Below, piece after piece: positions 57,516-64,000 of a stretch of DNA of 64,000 bases (position 1 is the first letter of the stretch; each line of letters begins with the position of its first letter). Origin of the DNA: Elephas maximus indicus (lineage: Eukaryota; Chordata; Mammalia; Proboscidea; Elephantidae). A program made the position numbers and the translations under genes. The notes beneath the pieces are model-generated. The model worked only from the letters and a program-made list of their open reading frames with translations, did not search any database and was not told the origin of the DNA. The stretch lies in NCBI RefSeq assembly GCF_024166365.1, contig NC_064825.1, positions 98,904,480 to 98,968,479 of the forward strand, given 5' to 3'.

Positions 57516-57745
57516 ATGGCCGTCTCTGAGGCAGGGAGTTGGGGGTTTCCACCTTTTCGGGTGGATTGGGGGCTTTCTGTCCCGTCAGAAGGCCCCCAAC
57601 AGCCCCCAGGTTGCCGAGGGCTTGTTAATTATGTACTTAGGAGGTGGGCGAGCTGTCTTACGGGTTAACTTTGGGGCCCGCAGTCTCCAGATCGGCCTCT
57701 GGTGTCCAGATCGGTCTCTGGTGGCTCCTGGCAACTTCGGGCTCG
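57490..57745 (+). other. Possible first exon downstream of the CpG promoter
   Basis: If transcription starts near the SBS sites and runs rightwards, a first exon could end at the consensus donor 'ctcg|gtgagg' (57745/57746). A strong-context ATG (57516, 'gtgATGGcc') opens a frame of 50 codons that stops at 57668, before the donor. The frame would therefore be an upstream ORF or nothing. The gene is not identifiable. Confidence 0.3.
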
Positions 57746-59160
57746 GTGAGGGGCTCCTGCCCTCCAGACCTTGGCCTTCTGGCCTTATGCGTTCGAACTA
57801 TCGGGGTGGCCAGTGCCTTTGCGTTTTGGGGTGTGCCTTATTTTGTTGTGGTTTGTGCCCTGCACGCCTCTCCCGTTTGTTACAGAGTCCTGCTCTGTCC
57901 ACGTAGTCGTTGGTGCTTGGGTTCGTTTTCTTGGGTCTGGCGGGATTTGTGCAAGATGTGGGATTTTGAAAGTTGTGGACAGTAATATCTTGGATGTTGT
58001 CTGTCTTGTTTGGGGCGTAAAAAAGTTGCATGAGAAACGAGCGTGTGCGCGAATTTGTGGTTTGTCTTCTCTTGCAAGTGGTGAACCTTGTCCTTGTTTA
58101 GTAATGCGGAGGGGCGTGTTAGGCAGTTCCTACTTGTGAAATGCCTTCCTAGTAACTTTAATGTGTTCTTAAATGCATGAAAGCCTCCGGAGGGCTGTTC
58201 GGCAGTAATTTGTAGAAAGGTACGTGTCCAAAACTGCATGTAAAACAAAATGCCAGATCACAATTACCTTTAGTTATTGGGAGCGAACTTTTGGGCCTTC
58301 CTCGGGTTGTGAAGTAAATTGGGTACTTTTAGCTGTGTTACCTTACTCTTTTGGCTCACCGATCTTTTGCATGTTGGGACACTTTGATCTTATTTCGTAC
58401 TGGGTACTTCTCAGTACTTGAGGCAAGATAGGGCACTGTGTACTGGCATGTCACTGCATGTATGACTCTCAGGATACCAGATAGCCAAGCACATCAGTAC
58501 CTTGTTACCTCCCCAGGCAACCTTGAACCTCACTCTATTTCTGTCACTGTGTGTGGCTCCATAAGCTCTTCCTTGTCTGTGTAACTTGAAATCTAAAGAT
58601 TCATGAAAAGCCATTTCTCAGACGCTATTATTTAAAAGCTTTTTTTCCCCACAAGTAGAGCTGGTGTCTAGAAATTTTTTTCACTCAAATTTAATAAAGT
58701 AGGGGATTTGAAATAGGGTACAACAGTGGTTTGGGAAATCAGCTATAAATGTTCCATTTTTTTTTCTTGGTATTTTAGAGCATGTAAAACCTGTTTCTAT
58801 GTCATTGCATCAGACCATTTTAGTATAGATAACATTAAAAGCCCTTTAATGTTTTGTGATGAACTAGGTTTTCAAAATTTTCTTGTTGTCTGGTTTTACT
58901 TAGGACTCGACTACTTGAAAATGTATTAATGATAGAAAAAGAACAAGGGTAAAGGGTAGCTGGGTTTGTATGTGTATTTCTGTTGAATGTGATTCCAGGT
59001 ATAGATTGATAGACTAAAGTCCGTTTGCTAGTCAAGTCTCAGGAAAGAATTTCCTTCTGTCTTTCTCTGCGACCTGACCCCAGTGTGTCGTAGAATATTA
59101 ACTAATTTATCAACTGAAAAAAGATTTGGAACTTTGTTTTTAAATGATCTATATTGTCCA
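57746..59160. other. CpG-moderate then AT-rich DNA, no gene supported
   Basis: The first 400 bases keep raised CpG content and have long overlapping frames in several phases on both strands (57622-58248). That is expected from stop-poor GC-richer DNA, and no family motif is seen. After 58200 the sequence returns to AT-rich and featureless. Confidence 0.45.
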
Positions 59161-59321
59161 TGGAGCCCTGCTGGCAAAGTGGTTAAGAGCTCAGGCTGCT
59201 AACCAAAAGGTCGGCAGTTCGAATCCACCATCTGCTCCTTGGAAACCCTGTGGGGCAGTTCTTCTCTGTCCTATAGGGTCGCTATCAGTCATAATCTACT
59301 TGGCGGCACACAACAACAACA
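59161..59321 (+). mobile_element. AfroSINE, short form, with RTE-like tail
   Basis: It runs from 'ggagccctgctggcaaagtg' to 'cggcacacaacaacaac'. The tail matches the RTE LINE ending at 11053 better than the common 'gcaacgggttt' tail. Confidence 0.94.
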
Positions 59322-60280
59322 TATTGTCCATATTTGTTATTGTCTGGCAAGGTAAAATATGATTGATTCTGGTGAATTGGTTTTACATCTTAGGAAGACT
59401 CTGGATGGTAGATTTGTAGATTCATGCAGAATTGTTCAAAACCAACCACAACTACACTGTCAGTTTGCTTTTAAAGAAGATGCATAAGTTTATATTTGCC
59501 AGGTTACCTCTGACTTGAGTTAGCAGAAGCAATGATTCATTAGAAGGTGCTATACAGAGTGGAAGGATACTTACTTTGGTAAGTTTAGAGATAAACTTAC
59601 CTCTACAATTTCACAGAATCCATCTGGAAATTTAGAAGCAGAACTGTCTTTCTACAAAATGGTGATGTTTTGCATCCCAAAATTTTGTACATTTAATCCC
59701 TGCAGCCTTTTTTGTACTCTGCTTTCCACCTCCATCATTTCAATTCTGCTACTGGTGTGCAATGTTCCTTGTAATATACAAAGTCAAAAGTAGTTTCAGA
59801 AAAAAAAAAAAATTGTATATGGTAAGATCCACTACCTTTTGGACAAGATGATTCCTAAGATTGTGTGTACTGATGTGATAGACTTGTCAGAGACTTTTTT
59901 AAATTTAGGCTTTGCATAGTTTTGATGAAACTACTTTGAATGAGACATAACATGGAAGTGTAACTTTCTTGACCTAGGTGTTTAAATGAAAGCCGTTGGT
60001 TTAGGGATTCATTCAAAAAAGAAATGCAGGCTTACTTCCAAATAATAGAGTTTGGAAGATAACAAAAAAAGTTTTCATTTTAGACTGCGGCCCAAATTTG
60101 GAAATGCTAGGTACGTAGAAGTTGAAGTAGGAACTTCTGTTTTGAGCTTTTACTCGAATCCTTTCTAATCCGTTGTTTCCTGTACATAACTGCTCAGAGT
60201 GCTGAAAGTGAGCATTTCTTATTAATGTGTTTCTGCGTCTGTGAACATTTGTAGGTAAAACTGCACATAAAAAAAAAAAA
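59322..60280. other. Intergenic or intronic DNA, no feature seen
   Basis: Nothing recognised. A tracts near 59799-59811 and 60269-60280. Confidence 0.4.
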
Positions 60281-60364
60281 CAACCAAACCCAGAGCTGTC
60301 GAGTCAATTCCGACTCATAGCGACCCTATAGGACAGGGTAGAACTGCCCCATAGAGTTTCCAAG
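60281..60364 (-). mobile_element. AfroSINE, 5'-truncated, antisense
   Basis: Only the 3' half: 'aaccaaacccagagctgtcg' through 'ccccatagagtttccaag'. It is preceded by an A tract. Confidence 0.9.
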
Positions 60365-62149
60365 ACAGCAAATCACCCATTCAGGATTTGGCCCTTATTT
60401 TTCATTTACATTATTGGAAAAGGAAGACTTGTTGATTGTAGTTAGTGTACTTGTATGTGAATTTTGTTTTCTTACATTTAATACTTTTGTTTTTAGATTG
60501 CAGTGCTTTCAAATATGGAATGAATTTCCACTCCCCCTTCCCCTATCCTTCCAGAGTTTTTGGGAGAAAGGGGAAAAGTGTTTTAAATTTTTCTATGCCT
60601 GCCAATGCAGAATTTTATTTTCTGATTATTCCTACATGCATGTCCAGGACAGAGTGCATTATCTCTGCTCTGCTGGGCCCTACTTTTTGAAGTCAAAGTA
60701 TTTATCATATGATTTTTATGGGCAGGAGACAGCAAACCAACAGTTCCTCCAAAATACTGTGTGTAGATTAAAAGACATAAGCTCATTTCCATTGAAAAGA
60801 AAACAAGATCATGTGCATATATCCCGCCACTTATAAAACTATTTATCTTAAAGTGTCAAAAGACCATAAAAGATCATTTTGCTTTCTCCTCTGCCTGCCT
60901 TATTTTTCTTTTTGTTCACCTCTCTCCCTCAGAATGCCTGCGTGGTTCCAGCATTTAAATGACATTTTTGTCTATTTTGGAAAATACTTTTCAAATTACT
61001 TGCTTCAACTTTTAAAACCCATTTTAATCTAGAATATTCATAATAAGGACATGATATTATGTCCTTGTCATATTACATTTTTATGATTAAGAATGCTGTA
61101 AATGTTGTGTTTCTTTTCTGTAAAAAAAAAAAAAACTGAACTATGACCTCCTTAGACCTAAGCATGAAATGCCAGAATTTGGCCTGGAAAAAAAAAAAAA
61201 GAGATGTATGGCTTTACCTTCTTTTCTATTGTCAGCAGTCTTTAGTTAATGAAGAGATGTATGGCTTGTCATTTTCAAAAGCAATCAGAGTATCACTTCT
61301 TGCCAGCCACTCTTGAAATACAGTTTGTGAGCATTTTATTAGGAAAGTGTAAGATGAAATTCTTGAATTTGCATAAAAGAGTAAAAGAAGGCAATTCTAT
61401 ATGTGTTTACTAGTTTAAAAAAAATTATTTGTAAACTGCCACCATAATTTTTTGTTTTTAAAACTCTGAAATCCAGTTTTCTAGATTTAAAATTGTTTTT
61501 AAAGGAGATTTTTTTTTTTTGAGCGAGGGAACCCCATTTTTAAATGAAGTTGTAGTAAAGTGTGGCCAATTTATCCCTTTTTGTTTTGTTATTAATCAAA
61601 GATGTAAACTATGTAATTTATAAGGCAAAAAAAAAAGTTCATGGTACTAGAGGGTTAAAGTTAAGGCATTTGTGATTATAAACTTTTCTGTACCATTTGT
61701 TATAATTACTTTTTGATAGAATTAGAATTTAAAATATAATTTTAAAATATTTGTGAAATGGCTTACTCCTGGATAAGATCCTATAATCATACTCATTCTT
61801 TGGAGACTGAAAGAATTAAGTAAGTTTTTTATCCTAACAAAAGGTTTTAAAAAAGGAAACCAACAGTAAAGTAAATTAAACCGAATTCTGTTTTCTTCTA
61901 CTTGAGGAGGAAGTAGTCTAAAATTAAAAATTTGAAAAATACAATTTTTAATAAATGAAAAAAGTTTAATATGCTTAATATAAAGAGCTTTTATAAATCA
62001 GGAAAAGGTGGAAGGGCAAAGCCATGCTTTGGGTTTGTCAGTTCACAAATGTAAAAAGAAAAAAAAAAGTGGCAATTAATAATGTGGAAGATTGTGTTTT
62101 GCAAAGATTGCACAGCGGTATCTCTTAGCTTGAATGTTCTTTTGCAGTG
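60365..62149. other. AT-rich DNA, no gene supported
   Basis: About 1.8 kb without recognised repeats. The plus frame 60414-60836 (140 codons) is the longest non-repeat frame here, but it has no known motif. A short 'gagatgtatggct' direct repeat occurs at 61201-61213 and 61254-61266. Confidence 0.4.
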
Positions 62150-62640
62150 GACAATGTCACTGTGTCATCAAGAGATGGAGTCTACCTTTCTACTTCTTTG
62201 AATTTGGGTGGACCTGTTGACTGCTTTGACCAGTAGAATACAGTAGAATACACAATAATGCTAGTTCCAGGTGTATTCCTTACCTGACTTGATAGCTTCT
62301 GTTCCCTGCCTTTTGAAAGGCAGCTACTATGTAAGAAATGAAATTACCCTGAGGCCACTATGTTGTGAGAAGCCCAAAGTCTTGAAAAGACGTCCTGGAG
62401 AAAGGCATAAAGTAGAGAAGTCAAGAAGCATTAAAGAGCCAAACCTGTGAGTGAGGAAGCCTTTTTGGAAATGGACCCTCCAGCCCCAGCCACCCTAGCT
62501 GCTGCTATGTAAGTCAAATGAACCTCCCAGTCTAGCTCTTTCCAATTCCTGACCTGTAATATCATGAGCAAAATAAAATGGTTGTCTTAAGCCTCAAAGG
62601 ATTTGAGCAGTTTGTTAAGCAGCGATAGATAACTGGGACA
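62150..62640 (+). mobile_element. MLT1-like LTR (ERVL-MaLR)
   Basis: The order is that of an MLT1 LTR: 'gacctgttgactgctttgac', then 'ttccctgccttttgaaagg', then 'agccccagccaccctagctg', then the polyadenylation region 'gcaaaataaaatggttgtct', then the terminal 'taagcagcgatagataactg'. No retroviral coding sequence. The 5' edge is uncertain. Confidence 0.65.
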
Positions 62641-62649
62641 CATACAAGA

Positions 62650-63600
62650 AAAAAAGTTCATGTAATAGACAGATGACAGTATGGGAGAATAGATTTACAG
62701 TGTCTAAATCTGACAAGGAACAGGTATCTAGACTATGATGGGTGCCTAGATCTTCAAACAAATAATAAGAGCCCCGATAGAAAAATGGGCTAAGATTATA
62801 AACAGGCAGTTTTTAGAAGAGGAAACCTGACAGGCTAACAACATATAAAGGTATGCTTAAGCTCATTAGTAATGGCAGGAATTCATATTAATGCAATAAT
62901 AAAATATCACTTTATATCCAGTAGATTAACAAAAATTAGAGAAGTGGATAATGCCAAGTATCAGTGAGGATGTGAAGGACAGGAACCCTTATCTACTACT
63001 GGTGGGAATGTAAAGTGATGGAGCTATTCCAGAAAGCGAGCTGTCAGAATTTAGTTAAATTAATATAAACTGTTTTTGAGTATCTATCCTTAAGAAATTT
63101 CACACAGGTCCCTAAAGGAACAAATATGTGCATATTCATCACAATGTTTTTGGAGGCAAAGGCTTGGATCCAACTTGGGTGTCTTAATCACTGGGAGCAA
63201 TAGATAGCAAAAAATGGTAGATGCATATATTTAATACTACATTTATCAGATACAGTCAAAAGAGTACATATATCCACTACAACATGCATATATCATAAAA
63301 GAATGTTTAGTGAAAAGAATAAACAATGGAATTTATGGTACAATACCATTTATGTACATTTAAAACATATGGACATACAGAAAATGTTTTACAGGAAAAT
63401 GTTCAAAAGCGTATGTGTCAGATACATTGGAATGGTTTTCTGAAAGCAAGAAAAATGCTGCCTGTGGAGGTAAAAGAAGAGAGAATAGGAGTGGGAAAGG
63501 AGGTAAAAGAAACTAAGAGGCCAATGATGATGGTGTGTTGTGAACTGAGGTATATGATTATCTTCTGTGCCTGAAGTCCAATGATGTTCCCTTCCCCCCA
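62650..63600 (+). mobile_element. Ancient L1 ORF2 C-terminal fragment
   Basis: Sense-strand L1 text in order: 'gaaaaatgggctaagattat', 'ataatgcaataataaaat', 'ctactactggtgggaatgta', 'gagtatctatccttaagaaa', 'tgcatattcatcacaatgtt'. Strongly decayed. Confidence 0.68.
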
Positions 63601-63639
63601 AGAAGAGGAAGTTACAATTTTACAGTAATTGAAGAAAGT

Positions 63640-64000
63640 AAGTTGAAGAAGTAGAACTATTTTTAAAATCTGCCACTTTTGGGGAAAAAAAAAATTTTAA
63701 TGAAATTATTTCTTACAAAAGTGTGGTCAAACAAGCATTTTCTTATTTTGGGGCTGTGTAAATTGGTGTGACTTTTATAGAGGACAATCTGACCATATTT
63801 ACCAAGGGTCTTAAAAATGCTCGTGTCCTAGCAACAAACAATTATAAATTGAAGTTAAGAAAGCAAAACCATTAAAAATAGCACCAGTAAACATGAAATA
63901 TTTAGGGATACACTTAATAAAATGTATGCAAGACCTGTACACAAATGATAAAACATTGCTGAGAGAATTAAAAAATATCTAAATGAGAGTTATACTATGT
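63640..64000 (+). mobile_element. Second ancient L1 ORF2 piece, running off the window
   Basis: 63740-63835 repeats an ORF2 C-terminal block ('gtgtaaattggtgtgac'). 63870-63970 is an earlier ORF2 block: 'aaacatgaaatatttaggga', 'acaaatgataaaacattgct', 'gagagaattaaaaaatatct'. The order shows that more than one L1 copy, or a rearranged one, is present. Confidence 0.65.

Noticed and set aside
57622-58248. Several overlapping 77-122 codon frames on both strands
   Set aside because: GC-richer DNA near the CpG island has few stops. Simultaneous opening of several frames points to composition, not coding.
60414-60836. A 140-codon plus-strand frame in non-repeat DNA
   Set aside because: No recognisable domain. 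Composition is rich in Phe, Leu and Cys, as expected from AT-rich DNA, and there is no promoter or splice context.
1-64000. CRISPR arrays, bacterial operons, phage or plasmid features
   Set aside because: No regularly spaced repeats, no dense gene layout and clear mammalian retroelements throughout.

Overview
This is about 64 kb of nuclear genomic DNA from an afrotherian mammal, most likely an elephant or another paenungulate. It is AT-rich and intron- or intergenic-like, with no bacterial-style genes. About 29 copies or fragments of one tRNA-derived SINE are present. They carry the 'ccctggtgg...ggttcgaatcc...gggtcgctatgagtc' pattern typical of the AfroSINE family. They sit beside a nearly full-length RTE/BovB-like LINE with the same 3' tail, and beside L1 elements with 3' UTRs I recognise as elephant-like. 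The species call is an inference from repeat content. No open reading frame in the window is a convincing cellular protein-coding gene; the longer ones are L1 or RTE remnants or chance frames.

Layout. 1-7.4 kb: an L1 3' end, an old antisense L1, scattered SINEs, L2 and MIR. 7.4-11.06 kb: a MaLR-like solo LTR into whose 3' end a 3.1 kb RTE LINE has inserted, with a target duplication. 11-20 kb: SINE-dense DNA (six copies in 1.9 kb at 13.4-15.3 kb), an L1 3' UTR insertion with target duplication, a second MaLR-like LTR, and an L2 block. 20.1-24.3 kb: two abutting SINEs and a long antisense ancient L1. 24.3-29.6 kb: sparse MIR and SINE. 29.6-42.5 kb: about 13 kb with no recognisable AfroSINE. 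It contains a large inverted repeat (arms about 1.3-1.4 kb, spacer about 1.0 kb) and an LTR-like block at 37.8-38.6 kb. 42.1-46.9 kb: a nested L1 structure, namely an L1 with an inverted 5' part (twin-priming pattern) split by a younger antisense L1 with its own target duplication. 47-53.6 kb: SINE and MIR mosaics. 53.6-62.1 kb: mostly unique DNA with a small CpG-rich promoter-like segment at about 57.4-57.8 kb bearing two ZNF143/THAP11-type sites. 62.1-64 kb: an MLT1-like LTR and old L1 pieces.

Candidate genic signals are weak: two splice-bounded segments (51189-51289 and 54248-54316) whose frames are compatible, and the promoter-like CpG segment with a possible first exon. The best evidence in the window is for how retroelements were layered, and for the inverted repeat, whose inner parts are far more alike than its outer parts. 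No previously undescribed gene system can be supported from this sequence. The notable items are structural: the inverted repeat, the nested twin-primed L1, and homopolymer tracts flanked by short direct repeats.
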